Shown here: piece after piece, positions 36,356-47,525 of the stretch
How the letters are laid out: each line of letters opens with the position of its first letter
How positions within the stretch are numbered: position 1 is the first letter of the stretch
NCBI RefSeq assembly: GCF_029871245.1
Contig: NZ_SSON01000073.1
Coordinates: 213,257 to 277,256 of the forward strand
Direction: 5' to 3'
DNA length: 64,000 nt
From: Pseudomonas sp. BN102
GTDB taxonomy: Bacteria > Pseudomonadota > Gammaproteobacteria > Pseudomonadales > Pseudomonadaceae
Made by a program: the position numbers and the translations under genes
The notes under the pieces: model-generated
The model's database searches: none
Told to the model about the DNA's origin: nothing
The model's input: only the letters and a program-made list of their open reading frames with translations

Positions 36356-37488
36356 CAAGGTGCTCCGATCAATTGCAGGATGGCGTCGGCCGCCTGGCCG
36401 GATGCGTCCTGGCGCAAGGCGCGGTGAATGACGTCGAAGCCGTGGGTCTGGATCTCGCCATCGTCCAGCAAGGGCACCACGGCGTGGGCCAGGGCATCGG
36501 GCGTGGCGGCGTCCTGCAGCAGCTCGGGTACCAGCAGGCGCTGGGCCAGCAGGTTGGGCAGGGACACGTACGGACTTTTCACCAGACGCTTGAGAATCCG
36601 ATAGGTAAGCGGCGCCACCTTATAGGCCACCACCATCGGCCGCTTGTAGAGCAAGGCCTCCAGAGTGGCGGTGCCGGAGGCGATCAGCACCGTATCGCAG
36701 GCTGCCAGGGCATCGTGGGAGCGGCCGTCGAGCAGTTTCAGCGGCAGGTCGCGGCCGGCCAGCATGGCCTCCAGCTGGACCCGTCGCTCCGGGCTGGCGC
36801 AGGGCAGGACGAAGCGGATACCGGGGCGAACCGAGCGCAGGCGTTCGGCAGCGTCGAGGAACAGCGCGCCCAACTTGCCCACTTCGCCGCCGCGGCTGCC
36901 CGGCAGCAGCGCCACCACAGGCGAATCGAGCGGGAGATCCAGCGCCGCGCGGGCGCCTGCCCGATCCGCCTCGAGCGGGATGGCATCGGCCAGTGGATGG
37001 CCGACGAAGCGCACCGGCACGCCCTGCTCCTCGTAGAAGCGGGCTTCGAAGGGGAAGAGCGTGAGCATCAGGTCGCAGCCTTCGCGGATCTTCAGCACGC
37101 GCTTCTGCCGCCAGGCCCAGACCGAAGGGCTGACGTAGTGCACGGTCTTGATCCCGGCACGGCGGAGCTTGAGTTCGACGCCCAGGTTGAAGTCCGGCGC
37201 ATCGATGCCGATGAAGACATCCGGGCGCGCGGCTATCAGGGTCTGGATCAGGCGTTTGCGGCGGGCCAGCAGCTCGGGGAGGCGGCCTAGCACTTCGACC
37301 AGACCCATGACCGCCAGGCGTTCCATGGGGAAGTAGGGGTTCAGCCCTTCGGCCTGCATGCGCGGGCCGCCGACACCGATGAATTCGGCGTCGGGATGGC
37401 GCACCTTGAGCGCCTGCATCAGGGTGGAGCCGAGGATATCGCCGGACGCCTCGCCGGCGACCAGCGCGATGCGCAAAGGACGATTCAT
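36355..37488 (-). CDS. lpxB: Lipid-A-disaccharide synthase
   Basis: A 377-residue GT19 glycosyltransferase joining UDP-2,3-diacylglucosamine and lipid X to lipid A disaccharide at the inner membrane. Recognisable parts are [12 protein letters not shown] at the start, [12 protein letters not shown]-like [30 protein letters not shown] and [11 protein letters not shown]. It lies 5 bases after lpxA and overlaps rnhB. Confidence 0.96.
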   Translation of the reverse strand: MNRPLRIALVAGEASGDILGSTLMQALKVRHPDAEFIGVGGPRMQAEGLNPYFPMERLAVMGLVEVLGRLPELLARRKRLIQTLIAARPDVFIGIDAPDFNLGVELKLRRAGIKTVHYVSPSVWAWRQKRVLKIREGCDLMLTLFPFEARFYEEQGVPVRFVGHPLADAIPLEADRAGARAALDLPLDSPVVALLPGSRGGEVGKLGALFLDAAERLRSVRPGIRFVLPCASPERRVQLEAMLAGRDLPLKLLDGRSHDALAACDTVLIASGTATLEALLYKRPMVVAYKVAPLTYRILKRLVKSPYVSLPNLLAQRLLVPELLQDAATPDALAHAVVPLLDDGEIQTHGFDVIHRALRQDASGQAADAILQLIGAP

Positions 37489-37493
37489 GGGGA

Positions 37494-38270
37494 TCAGCGA
37501 GTAATGCCGCGGGTCGAGGACTGGATGGAGTCGCGGAAAACCGCCACTTCAGGGAACTGTTCCGCGGACTCGGCGAGATCGGCGAGGGCCTGCTCGACGG
37601 TCAGCCCCTGGCGGTAGACCACTTTGTAGGCGCGTCGCAGGGCGGAGATCGCCTCGGCGCTGAAGCCGCGACGGCGCATGCCCTCGAAGTTCATGCTGCG
37701 GGCCTCGGCCGGGTTGCCGAAGACGGTGACATAAGCCGGCACGTCCTTGCCGATGGCGGTGCCCATGCCGGAGAAGCTGTGGGCGCCGATTCGGCAGAAC
37801 TGGTGCACCAGGGTGTAGCCGGACAGAATGGCCCAATCGTCTACATGGACATGGCCGGCCAGCGCGGTGTTGTTCACCAGGATGCAATGATTGGCGATCA
37901 CGCTGTCATGACCGATGTGCACATAGGCCATTAGCAGGTTGTGGTCGCCAATGGTGGTCTCGGAGCGGTCCTGCACAGTGCCACGGTGAATGGTCACGCC
38001 TTCGCGGATCACATTGTGGTCGCCGATCACCAGGCGGGTGGGTTCACCCTTGTACTTCAGGTCGGGCGTGTCCTCGCCAACCGAAGAGAACTGGTAGATG
38101 CGGTTGTGCTTGCCGATACGGGTCGGCCCCTTGATGACCACATGGGGTCCGACCACGGTCCCCTCGCCAATTTCCACATCGGGTCCGATGATCGACCAGG
38201 GGCCGACCTGAACACCATCCACCAGCTTTGCCGACGGATCGATAATGGCGCGAGGGTCAATCAAACTCAT
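37494..38270 (-). CDS. lpxA: UDP-N-acetylglucosamine acyltransferase
   Basis: A 258-residue left-handed beta-helix enzyme that adds the first acyl chain of lipid A. Hexapeptide repeats run from [20 protein letters not shown] onward. The catalytic His lies in [16 protein letters not shown] helical C-terminal domain follows. It overlaps fabZ by 4 bases (ATGA), which couples lipid A and fatty-acid synthesis genes. Confidence 0.97.
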   Translation of the reverse strand: MSLIDPRAIIDPSAKLVDGVQVGPWSIIGPDVEIGEGTVVGPHVVIKGPTRIGKHNRIYQFSSVGEDTPDLKYKGEPTRLVIGDHNVIREGVTIHRGTVQDRSETTIGDHNLLMAYVHIGHDSVIANHCILVNNTALAGHVHVDDWAILSGYTLVHQFCRIGAHSFSGMGTAIGKDVPAYVTVFGNPAEARSMNFEGMRRRGFSAEAISALRRAYKVVYRQGLTVEQALADLAESAEQFPEVAVFRDSIQSSTRGITR

Positions 38271-38707
38271 AGTTTGCGTTCCGCACAGATGATCTCGGCC
38301 GAGCAGACTTCCTTGCCATCGACGCTGGCGTGGCAGTCGAACTTCCAGATACCGCGTTTGACGCTGAGGAACTGCGCACTGAGGATCAGTTGGTCGCCCG
38401 GCAGGACCGGCTGGCGGAAGCGCAGCTTGTCGGAACCCACGAAGTAGTAGAGGGTGCCGTCAGCGGGTTTCACGTCGAGCATCTTGAAGCCGAGGATGCC
38501 GGCCGCCTGGGCCATGGCTTCGATGATCAGCACGCCCGGCATGATCGGATGCTGCGGGAAGTGGCCGTTGAAGAATGGCTCGTTGATGCTGACATTCTTG
38601 TAGGCGCGAATGCGCTTGCCTTCAACATCCAGGTCCACCACGCGATCCACCAGGAGGAAAGGGTAGCGGTGCGGCAGATATTCGCGAATCTCGTTGATGT
38701 CCATCAT
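38267..38707 (-). CDS. fabZ: 3-hydroxyacyl-ACP dehydratase FabZ
   Basis: A 146-residue hot-dog-fold dehydratase converting 3-hydroxyacyl-ACP to trans-2-enoyl-ACP. The catalytic His49 and Glu63 lie in [20 protein letters not shown]. It competes with LpxA/LpxD for 3-hydroxyacyl-ACP, which explains its place in this operon. Confidence 0.96.
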   Translation of the reverse strand: MMDINEIREYLPHRYPFLLVDRVVDLDVEGKRIRAYKNVSINEPFFNGHFPQHPIMPGVLIIEAMAQAAGILGFKMLDVKPADGTLYYFVGSDKLRFRQPVLPGDQLILSAQFLSVKRGIWKFDCHASVDGKEVCSAEIICAERKL

Positions 38708-38755
38708 GTTCCTGGAGCCTATTGAGAGGATTTGGGATGCAAGGCGCTGCGTGAA

Positions 38756-39817
38756 TCACGCATCTGATGAAGCATCCCCGCCCGGGGTCACTGCCGCCAG
38801 GCGCTTTTCCAGTTGCTGAAGACGACGCGCCATGTCGTCCAACTGGCGGATCCGGGCAGCGCTCTTCTTCCAGTCCGCGGCGGTCTGCATCGCGGTGCCG
38901 GAGGAATAGGCGCCCGGTTCGGTAATGTTGCGGGTCACCATGGTCATGCCGGTGACGAACACGTTGTCGCACACCTCGATATGGCCAACCATGCCCACGC
39001 CGCCTGCGATCATGCAGTTGCGGCCAATCTTGGTGCTACCGGAAATGCCCACGCAGCCGGCCATGGCGGTGTTGTCGCCGACCTGCACGTTGTGCGCGAT
39101 CATGATCTGATTGTCCAGCTTCACGCCGTTGCCGATCTGGGTGTCGGCCAGGGCGCCACGGTCGATGGTGGTATTGGCCCCCACTTCGACGTCGTCGCCA
39201 AGGGTCACGCCACCGATCTGCGCGATCTTCTGCCAGACGCCCTTCTCGTTGGCGAAGCCGAAGCCTTCGCCACCGATTACCGCGCCGGACTGGATCACTA
39301 CCCGCTTGCCGATCGTCACGTCGTGATAGAGGGTCACGCGGGGCGCCAGCCAGCCGCCTTCACCGATCGAGGTGCGCGCACCGACGACGCAGTGGGCACC
39401 CAGGGTCACGCCGGGACCGATCTGCGCGCCCGATTCGATCACCACATAGGCACCGACACTGGCGCTCGGGTCGACCTTGGCGTCGGCCGCGACCACGGCG
39501 GTCTGATGAATGCCCGGCTGGGCCTTGGGCTTGCGATCGAACAGATGGGAGAGTTCGGCGTAGGCCAGGTAGGGATTGGCCACCACCAAGGCATCGCCGG
39601 TATAGCCCTCGGCATCGGCCGGGGTCAGCAGCACGGCGGCGGCCCGGGTGTCGGCGAGGAACTTGCGGTACTGCGGATTGGCCAGGAAGCTGAGCTGGCC
39701 GGGACCGGCCTCCTGCAGGGTGGCCAGGCCGCTGATCGCCTTGCCCTCGGCGCCACGCAGGGTGGCACCGAGGCGTTCGGCCAATTGGCCGAGGGTGAAG
39801 ACCGGGGCAGTCATCAT
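38756..39817 (-). CDS. lpxD: UDP-3-O-(3-hydroxyacyl)glucosamine N-acyltransferase
   Basis: A 353-residue acyltransferase for the third step of lipid A synthesis. An N-terminal uridine-binding domain ([16 protein letters not shown]) leads into hexapeptide repeats, with the catalytic His in [17 protein letters not shown]-terminal helix follows. The start ATG at 39817 overlaps the skp stop as TGATG. Confidence 0.96.
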   Translation of the reverse strand: MMTAPVFTLGQLAERLGATLRGAEGKAISGLATLQEAGPGQLSFLANPQYRKFLADTRAAAVLLTPADAEGYTGDALVVANPYLAYAELSHLFDRKPKAQPGIHQTAVVAADAKVDPSASVGAYVVIESGAQIGPGVTLGAHCVVGARTSIGEGGWLAPRVTLYHDVTIGKRVVIQSGAVIGGEGFGFANEKGVWQKIAQIGGVTLGDDVEVGANTTIDRGALADTQIGNGVKLDNQIMIAHNVQVGDNTAMAGCVGISGSTKIGRNCMIAGGVGMVGHIEVCDNVFVTGMTMVTRNITEPGAYSSGTAMQTAADWKKSAARIRQLDDMARRLQQLEKRLAAVTPGGDASSDA

Positions 39818-40320
39818 CAACGCTGCTGGTTCATGCGCTCGATGACCTGGCGGGTGATGTCGTACTGCGGCTTGACGTCGACCACCGCACCACGCTCCAG
39901 CACCAGGTCATAGCTACCCTTCTTCAGGACTTCCTCGACCGCCTTGTCCAGCTTCGGCTTGAGCTGCTTGAGCATGTCGCGGTCGGCAACGGCCTTGGCT
40001 TCGTTCAGTTCCTTGGACTGGAACTGGAAGTCGCGGGCCTTCTGCTTGAATTCGAGTTCCAGGCGCTCACGCTCGGCCTGCTGCATACGCTCGCCTTCCT
40101 TGACCAGGCGGTCCTGGATGCGCTTGGCGTCGCTTTCCAGGGTCTTCAGCTTGTTCAGCTGCGGACCGAACTTCTTCTCGGCGTCGACCGCGTACTTCTT
40201 GGCGGCGTCGGATTCCAGCAGGGCCATCTGGTAGTTCAGTACCGCGATTTTCATTTCCGCGAAGGCCGGAGTCGCCAGCATGGCAGCGGCAACCAGAACG
40301 AATTGAGTCAACTTACGCAC
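39817..40320 (-). CDS. skp: Periplasmic chaperone Skp/OmpH
   Basis: A 167-residue periplasmic chaperone that carries unfolded outer-membrane proteins to BamA. The signal peptide [21 protein letters not shown] is cut before EMKIAVLNY. Long charged helices (residues about 45-120) form the grasping arms. The skp gene sits between its functional partner bamA and lpxD. Confidence 0.94.
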   Translation of the reverse strand: MRKLTQFVLVAAAMLATPAFAEMKIAVLNYQMALLESDAAKKYAVDAEKKFGPQLNKLKTLESDAKRIQDRLVKEGERMQQAERERLELEFKQKARDFQFQSKELNEAKAVADRDMLKQLKPKLDKAVEEVLKKGSYDLVLERGAVVDVKPQYDITRQVIERMNQQR

Positions 40321-40361
40321 GATGCAACTCCTGCAACAAACACTGTTGTCTTGGTGAACAA

Positions 40362-42752
40362 TTAGAAAGTCTGGCCCAGGGAGAACTGGAACACCTGGGT
40401 ATCGGCATTGTCCGGCTTCTTAACCGGCATGCCCAGACTGAAGCTCAACGGCCCGAGCGCGGTGATCCAGGTCAGGCCCACACCAACGGAGCTGGCCAGT
40501 TCGCCGGCGTTGATGCTGCTGCAGTCCGGGGACGACGAGGCGCAGCTGGTATCGAACACGTTACCCACATCCCAGAACAGCACGGTACGCAGCTGGCGCT
40601 GGTCCTTGACGAAGGGCAGCGGGAACAACAGCTCGACGCCGCCCTGGATCAACACGTTGCCGCCGAAGGGTAGCGGATCCTGGTCCGGGTCGGTGCAGCG
40701 GCCGGTTTCATCGCAGGTGCCGGCCGGCAACGCGGAGCCGTCGGCAGCGCGCGCGACACTAGGCGTACTGCGCGGGCCGAGGCTGCTGTCCTCGAAGCCG
40801 CGTACGGAGTTGAAACCGCCCGCGAAGTAGTGCTCGTAGAACGGCAGCTCGGAGGTGGAGCCGTAGCTGTCGCCATAGCCCAGCTCGGTGTGGAAGCGCA
40901 GCGCGGTGTTCTGCGTCAGCGGGGTGAACAGCTGGCCGCGGTAGTCGAGCTTGAAGAACGACAGGTCGCTACCCGGCAAGGTGCTTTCCAGCACCAGGCT
41001 CTGCGAGTGTCCGCGAGTCGCCAGCACACCCTTGTTCAGGGTCGAATCGGACCAGCCGACGGACGCCTTGAGGTTGGTGTAGTTGTCGCCTTCGTTTTCG
41101 ATGAAGTCGAAGATCTCGTCGACGGTGTAGATGCCGGTGTTGATCTTGTCCTGTTGCAGGGTCAGACCGTAGGTCAGGCGCGAGGTCTCGCTGATCGGGT
41201 AGCCGATGCTGACGCCGGCGCCCAGGCTGTCCACCGCGTAGCTGGATACGTCGACGTCGAGGTCGTCGTAGTCGGTGCTGCGATAGAAGGCGTTGTAGCC
41301 CAGGCTGACGCCGTCGACGGTCCAGTAGGGGTCGACGAAGCCGAAGTTGTAGCGGGTCTGGTACTCGGAACGGGTCAGGCCGATGCTGACCTTGTTACCG
41401 GTACCCAGGAAGTTGTTCTGGCTGATGGAGCCGCCGAGGATCAGGCCGGCGCTCTGGGCGAAGCCGACGCTGGCGGTGATAGAGCCGGACGGCTGCTCTT
41501 CGACGCTGTAGTTGACGTCCACCTGGTCGTCGGTGCCGGGCACCTGCGGGGTTTCGACGTTGACTTCCTTGAAGAAGCCGAGGCGCTCCAGTCGGGTCTT
41601 GGACTGGTCGATCAGGTAGGTCGAGGCCCAGCCACCTTCCATCTGGCGCATTTCGCGGCGCAGCACTTCGTCTTCGGTCTTGGTGTTACCGCGGAAGTTG
41701 ATGCGGTTGACGTAGGCGCGTTTGCCCGGGTCCACCACGAAGGTGATGGAAACGGTGTTGTCCTCGTCATGGGCTTCCGGCACGCCGTTGACGTTGGCGA
41801 AGGTGTAGCCCTCGTTGCCCAGGCGACGGGTGATCAGCTCGGAGGTGGTGGTCATCACCTTGCGCGAGAAGACCTGTCCTTCCTGTACCAGCAGCAGGGA
41901 CTTCACGTCCTCCTCGGGCACCTTGAGGTCACCGGAGAGTTTCACTTCACGGACGGTGTACTTCTCGCCTTCATCCACGTTGACGGTGATATAGACGTGC
42001 TTCTTGTCCGGAGTGATGGATACCTGGGTGGACGAGATATCCATGTTGATGTAGCCGCGGTCCAGGTAGTAGGAGCGCAGGCGCTCCAGGTCACCGGAGA
42101 GCTTCTCGCGGGCGTACTTGTCGTCGTTCTTGAAGAAGGACAGCCAATTGGTGGTCTTGAGTTCGAACAGCTCGATCAGGTCTTCGTCGGGGAAGACGGT
42201 GTTGCCCACCACGTTGATGTGCTGGATGGCTGCAACCGAACCTTCGTTGATGTTGATCTTCAGCGCCACGCGGTTGCGCGGCTGCGGGATCACTTCGGCT
42301 TCGATCTCGGCGGAATAACGGCCCTGGGCCACGTACTGGCGCTGCAACTCGTTACGCACGCCTTCAAGGGTGGCGCGCTGGAAGATCTCGCCTTCGGCCA
42401 GGCCGGACTGTTTCAGGCCCTTGAGCAGGTCTTCGGTGCTGATGGCCTTGTTGCCTTCGATCTCGATGCTGGAGATCGACGGGCGTTCGACTACGGTGAT
42501 CACCAGCACGTCGCCGTCGCGGCCGAGCTGGATGTCCTGGAAGAAACCAGTCTTGAACAGCGCGCGGGTCGCCTCGACCAGGCGACGGTCGTCCGCCGGT
42601 TCGCCTACATTGAGCGGCAGGGCCCCGAAGACGCTGCCGGCGGAAACCCGCTGCAAGCCGTTGACGCGGATGTCGGAGATGGTGAAGGACTCGGCGTGAA
42701 CCTCGGCGATCATGAGTGCGGCAAGCACCGCAGGTAGCAGCAGGCGTTTCAT
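40362..42752 (-). CDS. bamA: Outer-membrane assembly protein BamA (Opr86)
   Basis: A 796-residue essential Omp85 protein that inserts beta-barrel proteins. A signal peptide ends in AEVHA, five POTRA domains follow (the first from FTISDIRVNGLQRVSAG), and a C-terminal 16-strand barrel ends in FQFSLGQTF with the terminal Phe. A conserved barrel loop, GGFNSVRGFEDSSLGPRS, carries the VRGF motif. Confidence 0.97.
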   Translation of the reverse strand: MKRLLLPAVLAALMIAEVHAESFTISDIRVNGLQRVSAGSVFGALPLNVGEPADDRRLVEATRALFKTGFFQDIQLGRDGDVLVITVVERPSISSIEIEGNKAISTEDLLKGLKQSGLAEGEIFQRATLEGVRNELQRQYVAQGRYSAEIEAEVIPQPRNRVALKININEGSVAAIQHINVVGNTVFPDEDLIELFELKTTNWLSFFKNDDKYAREKLSGDLERLRSYYLDRGYINMDISSTQVSITPDKKHVYITVNVDEGEKYTVREVKLSGDLKVPEEDVKSLLLVQEGQVFSRKVMTTTSELITRRLGNEGYTFANVNGVPEAHDEDNTVSITFVVDPGKRAYVNRINFRGNTKTEDEVLRREMRQMEGGWASTYLIDQSKTRLERLGFFKEVNVETPQVPGTDDQVDVNYSVEEQPSGSITASVGFAQSAGLILGGSISQNNFLGTGNKVSIGLTRSEYQTRYNFGFVDPYWTVDGVSLGYNAFYRSTDYDDLDVDVSSYAVDSLGAGVSIGYPISETSRLTYGLTLQQDKINTGIYTVDEIFDFIENEGDNYTNLKASVGWSDSTLNKGVLATRGHSQSLVLESTLPGSDLSFFKLDYRGQLFTPLTQNTALRFHTELGYGDSYGSTSELPFYEHYFAGGFNSVRGFEDSSLGPRSTPSVARAADGSALPAGTCDETGRCTDPDQDPLPFGGNVLIQGGVELLFPLPFVKDQRQLRTVLFWDVGNVFDTSCASSSPDCSSINAGELASSVGVGLTWITALGPLSFSLGMPVKKPDNADTQVFQFSLGQTF

Positions 42753-42787
42753 GAAGTCCTTTTTTTATTCCAACCGGTAATAAAGAA

Positions 42788-42808
42788 TCTGCCGCGCAAG
42801 GCGGCAGA
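42788..42808 (-). terminator. Hairpin between rseP and bamA
   Basis: TCTGCCGC and GCGGCAGA arms close an 8-bp stem on the minus strand, followed by TTCTTTATT. It probably works as a partial terminator inside the operon, tuning bamA relative to rseP. Confidence 0.65.
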
Positions 42809-42827
42809 CTCGACATTCAGTGATTCG

Positions 42828-44180
42828 TTACAGACGGCTCAGATCGTTTACCAGGGCGAGCAACATGATCCCCACGACCAGACTGATACCGATCTGCACC
42901 CCCCAAGCCTGCACCCGTTCTGACAATGGGCGTCCACGCGCCAATTCGATCAGATAGAAGAGCAGGTGCCCCCCGTCCAGGACAGGGATCGGCAACAGAT
43001 TGAGAACCCCCAGGCTTATGCTCAGATAGGCGAGGAAGTTCAGGAAGTCCCCCACCCCGGACTGGGCCGAAGCGCCCGCCACTTTAGCAATGGTTATCGG
43101 CCCGCTCAAGTTTTTTACCGAGAGCTCACCAAGCAACATTTTCTTTAGGGAATCCAGAGTTAGCAGGCTCATGGACCAGGTCCGGGCCGCTGCCTCGGTC
43201 ACCGCATCGAGCGGTCCGAAGCGGACTTCACGAAGCATTTCCGCCGGCCACTCGACACCTTTCACCCCGGCGCCGAGGTAACCGCTACGGGCTTCACCCT
43301 CGCCACGGGCAGCCAGGGTCAGCTGGACATCACGCACCTCGCCCTGGCTTTCGACACTGAGGGTGATGCGTTCGGCGGGGCGCTTGCGCACTCGCTCGAC
43401 CAGTTGCTGCCAATCGTCCAGGGCCTGGCCATCGATGGCCAGCAGGCGGTCGCCAGGCTTGAGACCGGCGGCCTGGGCCGGGCCTTTCGGATCCAGTTCG
43501 GCGAGTACGGGGGCAATGGCCGGACGCCAGGGCGTGATGCCGAGGGCGTTGATGGGATCGGGTTCCTCGACGCCCTTGAGCCAATCATTGAGCTGCAGTT
43601 CGCGGGGTTGCTCGGTGCTGGCGCCTTCTTCGCGCACGCCCACCAGCAAAGTGCCGCTTTCACCCAAGCGACGAACCAGCTGCAGGTTGACCTGATTCCA
43701 GCCACTGACGGCCTCGCCGTCCACCGAAACGATTTCCTGGCCGGACTCGAGCCCCGCCTGGGCGGCGATGCTGTCCGCAGCCACAGTGCCGATGACCGGG
43801 CGCACCTGCTGGCTGCCAAGCATGGCCAGCACCCAGAAGAACAGCAGCGCGAGCAGGAAGTTGGCGATCGGACCGGCCGCCACGATGGCGATACGTTGAC
43901 CGACCGGCTTGCGGTTGAAGGATTGCCCGAGCAGTTCGGCGGGTACTTCGGCCTCGCGTTCGTCGAGCATCTTCACGTAGCCGCCGAGCGGAACGGCGGC
44001 CACGACGAACTCGGTGCCATGGCGGTCATGCCAGCGCAGCAACGGCGTGCCGAAGCCCACGGAAAAACGCAGGACCTTGACCCCGCAGCGCCGCGCAACC
44101 CAGAAATGGCCGAATTCGTGGAAGGTCACCAGCACCCCGAGAGCAACCAGGGTGCCGAGAATCATGTATAGCGCGCTCAT
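42828..44180 (-). CDS. rseP: Site-2 protease RseP/MucP
   Basis: A 450-residue inner-membrane metalloprotease that cuts the anti-sigma factor MucA/RseA and releases AlgU, the sigma factor for envelope stress and alginate. The zinc motif HEFGH is at residues 21-25. Two periplasmic PDZ domains follow, and the distal metal-ligand motif is NLLPIPVLDGGHLLFY. Membrane helices lie at both ends. Confidence 0.96.
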   Translation of the reverse strand: MSALYMILGTLVALGVLVTFHEFGHFWVARRCGVKVLRFSVGFGTPLLRWHDRHGTEFVVAAVPLGGYVKMLDEREAEVPAELLGQSFNRKPVGQRIAIVAAGPIANFLLALLFFWVLAMLGSQQVRPVIGTVAADSIAAQAGLESGQEIVSVDGEAVSGWNQVNLQLVRRLGESGTLLVGVREEGASTEQPRELQLNDWLKGVEEPDPINALGITPWRPAIAPVLAELDPKGPAQAAGLKPGDRLLAIDGQALDDWQQLVERVRKRPAERITLSVESQGEVRDVQLTLAARGEGEARSGYLGAGVKGVEWPAEMLREVRFGPLDAVTEAAARTWSMSLLTLDSLKKMLLGELSVKNLSGPITIAKVAGASAQSGVGDFLNFLAYLSISLGVLNLLPIPVLDGGHLLFYLIELARGRPLSERVQAWGVQIGISLVVGIMLLALVNDLSRL

Positions 44181-44195
44181 CGGTTTCCTCCGGGA

Positions 44196-45386
44196 CTACC
44201 GCCCCTGACGGACCAGCCATTGCTGCGCCGCCGCCCGGGCATGGGCATCGGCCTGCAGTACGGCGTCCAGCGTTTCGACCGCCGTGGCGGCTTCACGGTT
44301 CAGCACCTCATCGATGATACTCGCGATCTCGGTGAAGCGGATGCGTCGATCCAGGAAGGCCGCGACCGCCACCTCGTTGGCGGCATTCAGCATGGCCGGC
44401 GCGCTGCCGCCCTCCTCCGCCGCCAGTCGCGCCAGGCGCAGGCAGGGGAAGCGCTGTTCGTCCGGCGCCTGGAAATCCAGGCGGGCCACGGCGAACAGGT
44501 CCAGCGGCGAAACGCCACTATCCATGCGCTCCGGCCAGGACAGCGCATGACTGATGGGAGTGCGCATGTCCGGATTGCCGAGCTGCGCCAGCACGGAGCC
44601 GTCCACGTAGTCGACCAGGGAATGGATCACGCTCTGCGGGTGGATCACCACCTCGACCTGGGCAGGCCGGGCATCGAACAGCCAGCAGGCCTCGATCAGC
44701 TCCAGGCCCTTGTTCATCATGCTCGCCGAGTCCACGGAGATTTTCCGGCCCATGGACCAGTTGGGGTGGGCGCAAGCCTGCTCGGGCGAAACGCCCGGCA
44801 ACTGCTCCAGCGGCATCTCACGGAAAGGTCCGCCAGAGGCTGTCAGGAGAATCCGCCGCACGCCCACGGACTCAAGGCCACGCGAGTAGTCCCGCGGCAG
44901 GCACTGGAAGATCGCATTGTGCTCGCTGTCGATGGGCAACAGCACGGCACCACTGCGCCGCACCGCCTGCATGAACAAGGCGCCGGACATCACCAGCGCT
45001 TCCTTGTTGGCCAGCAGCACGCGCTTGCCCGCCTCCACCGCTGCCAGGGTCGGCTCGAGGCCGGCGGCGCCGACTATGGCCGCCATCACGGCATCCACCT
45101 CCGGATGCGCGGCAACCTCGCAGAGCCCCGGCACCCCGACCAGCACACGGGTGCGCAGGCCGGCCGCGAGGAGGCCGCCCTGCAAGTGCCGTGCGGCGTC
45201 CGCGTCGGGGACCACGGCGAATTCCGGCCGATGGCGCAGGCACAAGGCCTCCAGCTCGCTCAGGCGACTGAAACCACTGAGGGCGAAGACCTGGTAACGA
45301 TCGGGATGACGGGCGATGACATCCAGGGTGCTGAGACCGATGGAACCGGTCGCTCCCAGCACGGTAATGCGTTGCGGTTGACTCAC
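44196..45386 (-). CDS. dxr: 1-deoxy-D-xylulose 5-phosphate reductoisomerase
   Basis: A 396-residue MEP-pathway enzyme making methylerythritol phosphate, the fosmidomycin target. The NADPH loop is [16 protein letters not shown]. The metal and substrate site shows in [13 protein letters not shown] and [18 protein letters not shown]. It overlaps cdsA by 4 bases (ATGA). With ispD and ispF, three MEP-pathway genes lie in this window. Confidence 0.97.
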   Translation of the reverse strand: MSQPQRITVLGATGSIGLSTLDVIARHPDRYQVFALSGFSRLSELEALCLRHRPEFAVVPDADAARHLQGGLLAAGLRTRVLVGVPGLCEVAAHPEVDAVMAAIVGAAGLEPTLAAVEAGKRVLLANKEALVMSGALFMQAVRRSGAVLLPIDSEHNAIFQCLPRDYSRGLESVGVRRILLTASGGPFREMPLEQLPGVSPEQACAHPNWSMGRKISVDSASMMNKGLELIEACWLFDARPAQVEVVIHPQSVIHSLVDYVDGSVLAQLGNPDMRTPISHALSWPERMDSGVSPLDLFAVARLDFQAPDEQRFPCLRLARLAAEEGGSAPAMLNAANEVAVAAFLDRRIRFTEIASIIDEVLNREAATAVETLDAVLQADAHARAAAQQWLVRQGR

Positions 45387-46198
45387 AGAGCACCCCAGCC
45401 GGCGGCCCAGAGCAGCGCCGCGAAAAGCGGAATGGCCGCGGTCAGGCTGTCGATTCGATCGAGTACGCCGCCGTGGCCCGGCAGCAGGTTGCTGCTGTCC
45501 TTGATGCCCGACTGGCGCTTGAACATGCTCTCGGTCAGGTCACCCACCACCGAGACCAGCACCACCAGGGCAGCGCCGGCCAGCGCCAATACCAGCTCGA
45601 AACCAATCCAGCCGCGGTAGAGGCCGACGCCGGCAGTGATCAGTAGGCTGGCCAGCAGGCCACCCACCAGGCCTTCCCAGCTCTTGCCGGGGCTGACTTG
45701 GGGCGCCAGCTTGCGCTTGCCAAAGGCCTTGCCGGAGAAATAGGCGCCGATGTCGGCCGCCCAGACCAGCACCATCACCGCGAGGATCAGCCAGTTGGCC
45801 AGCGGCCATTGCTTGAACAGCACCAGACCCTGCCAGGCAGGCAGCAGAATCAGCAGGCCGATCACCAGCTTGCCGGGGGTACCGCCCCAGTAGCGACTGG
45901 TTTCGGGATAGCCCAGCACGAGGACGGTCGCCGCCCCCCACCAGAGCACACCCAGCACCAGCACCAGCGGCGCCAGGACGGGCACGAGATAGAGTCCATA
46001 GAGGAGCGCAGCGACCAGCAGACCATAGGCGATGCGTTGCGGCTGGGCCGAAAAACCCGCCAGGCGCGCCCATTCCCAGCCACCGAGGCTGACGACGCCC
46101 CCGATGAACAGGGCGAAGGCACCGCCATCCAGCAGGAAGAAGCCCGCAAGGGCGATGGGCAGCAACACCAGGGCGGTGATGACGCGTTGCTTCAGCAT
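45383..46198 (-). CDS. cdsA: Phosphatidate cytidylyltransferase
   Basis: A 271-residue inner-membrane enzyme making CDP-diacylglycerol, precursor of all phospholipids. Multiple transmembrane helices are visible. The family signature near the C-terminus, [19 protein letters not shown] followed by [13 protein letters not shown], holds the metal-binding residues. It overlaps uppS by 7 bases and dxr by 4. Confidence 0.96.
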   Translation of the reverse strand: MLKQRVITALVLLPIALAGFFLLDGGAFALFIGGVVSLGGWEWARLAGFSAQPQRIAYGLLVAALLYGLYLVPVLAPLVLVLGVLWWGAATVLVLGYPETSRYWGGTPGKLVIGLLILLPAWQGLVLFKQWPLANWLILAVMVLVWAADIGAYFSGKAFGKRKLAPQVSPGKSWEGLVGGLLASLLITAGVGLYRGWIGFELVLALAGAALVVLVSVVGDLTESMFKRQSGIKDSSNLLPGHGGVLDRIDSLTAAIPLFAALLWAAGWGAL

Positions 46199-46953
46199 TT
46201 GGCTCGGGCCTCGGCTTCTAGCTGCTCGCTGGTCTTGCCGAAGCGGCGCTGTCGCCTGGCATAGTCAGCCAGCGCCTTGCGCATGGCTTCGTGCTTGAAG
46301 TCAGGCCAGAAGAGGTCGGAAAAGTACAGCTCGGCATAGGCAATCTGCCAGAGCAGGAAGTTGCTGATGCGATGTTCGCCACCGGTGCGGATGCACAGGT
46401 CGGGCAACGGCAAGTCGCCGGTGACCAGGCAGCTTTGCAGCAACTGCGGGGAAATGTCCTCGGCCTGCAGGTGACCGGCTTGGACCTCGCGCGCCAGGCG
46501 CTGGGCGGCCTGGGTGATGTCCCACTGGCCACCATAGTTGGCGGCGACCTGGAGGATGAACTTCTGGCGGCCGGCGGTCAGTTGCTCGACCTCGCGCATG
46601 GCGGCCTGCAGCTCCGGATGGAAGCGCGAGCGATCGCCGATGATGCGCAGGCGGATATCATTGTCGTTCAGGCGCCGCGCCTCGCGGCGCAGGGCCCCGA
46701 GGAACAGCTCCATCAGCGCGCCGACCTCCTCGGCCGGGCGCTGCCAGTTCTCACTGGAAAAGGCGAACAGGGTGAGCACCTCGACACCGGCATCGGCGCA
46801 CACCTCGATCACCGCTCGGACCGCGTCGACGCCGGCCTTGTGGCCAGCGACGCCGGGCAGCAGGCGCTTCTTCGCCCAACGGTTGTTACCGTCCATGATG
46901 ATCGCCACATGCCGTGGCACCGCCGGATTGACGCCTTGCTGGGATTTGTCCAT
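46192..46953 (-). CDS. uppS: Undecaprenyl diphosphate synthase
   Basis: A 253-residue cis-prenyltransferase producing the C55 carrier for peptidoglycan and O-antigen. The catalytic Asp21 lies in AIIMDGNNRWAKKR; FAFSSENWQRP and DLCIRTGGEHRISNFLLWQ are the other conserved blocks. It uses IPP from the MEP pathway, whose dxr gene is two genes away. Confidence 0.97.
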   Translation of the reverse strand: MDKSQQGVNPAVPRHVAIIMDGNNRWAKKRLLPGVAGHKAGVDAVRAVIEVCADAGVEVLTLFAFSSENWQRPAEEVGALMELFLGALRREARRLNDNDIRLRIIGDRSRFHPELQAAMREVEQLTAGRQKFILQVAANYGGQWDITQAAQRLAREVQAGHLQAEDISPQLLQSCLVTGDLPLPDLCIRTGGEHRISNFLLWQIAYAELYFSDLFWPDFKHEAMRKALADYARRQRRFGKTSEQLEAEARAKC

Positions 46954-46967
46954 GACGACTCCGGACG

Positions 46968-47525
46968 TCAGACAGCCATCAAGTCGTTTTCTTTGGCTTC
47001 CAGAGCCTTGTCGACTTCGGCCACGAACTTGTCCGTCAGCTTCTGGACGTCATCGGCAGCACGACGCTCCTCGTCTTCGCTGATTTCCTTTTCCTTGACC
47101 AGGTCCTTCAGTTGGGCCAGGGCGTCACGACGGATGTTGCGCACGGCGACACGGGCGTTCTCGGCCTCTGCGCGCGCCTGCTTGGTGTAACCCTTGCGGG
47201 TTTCCTCGGTCAGGGCGGGCATCGGCACACGGATGGTGGTGCCGGCGGTAGCCGGGTTCAGGCCCAGGTCGGAGGTCATGATGGCCTTTTCCACAGCCTG
47301 GATCATGCTCTTGTCGAACACGGTCAGGGCCAGGGTGCGGGAGTCTTCGGCGATCACGTTGGCCACCTGGCGCAGGGGAGTGTCGGCGCCATAGTAGGAC
47401 ACCATCACGCTGTCCAGGATGCTCGGATGCGCGCGCCCGGTGCGGATCTTGGCGAAGGCGTGATCCAGCGATTCCAGGGTTTTCTTCATGCGCTCCTGCG
47501 CGTCTTGCTTGATCTCGTTGATCAT
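46968..47525 (-). CDS. frr: Ribosome recycling factor
   Basis: A 185-residue tRNA-shaped two-domain factor that splits post-termination ribosomes with EF-G. It begins [20 protein letters not shown], and [19 protein letters not shown] plus the C-terminal long helices are typical. It overlaps pyrH by 4 bases. Confidence 0.97.
   Translation of the reverse strand: MINEIKQDAQERMKKTLESLDHAFAKIRTGRAHPSILDSVMVSYYGADTPLRQVANVIAEDSRTLALTVFDKSMIQAVEKAIMTSDLGLNPATAGTTIRVPMPALTEETRKGYTKQARAEAENARVAVRNIRRDALAQLKDLVKEKEISEDEERRAADDVQKLTDKFVAEVDKALEAKENDLMAV

Noticed and set aside
40830-42737. A 635-codon plus-strand open frame
   Set aside because: Antisense of bamA; composition only reflects codon bias.
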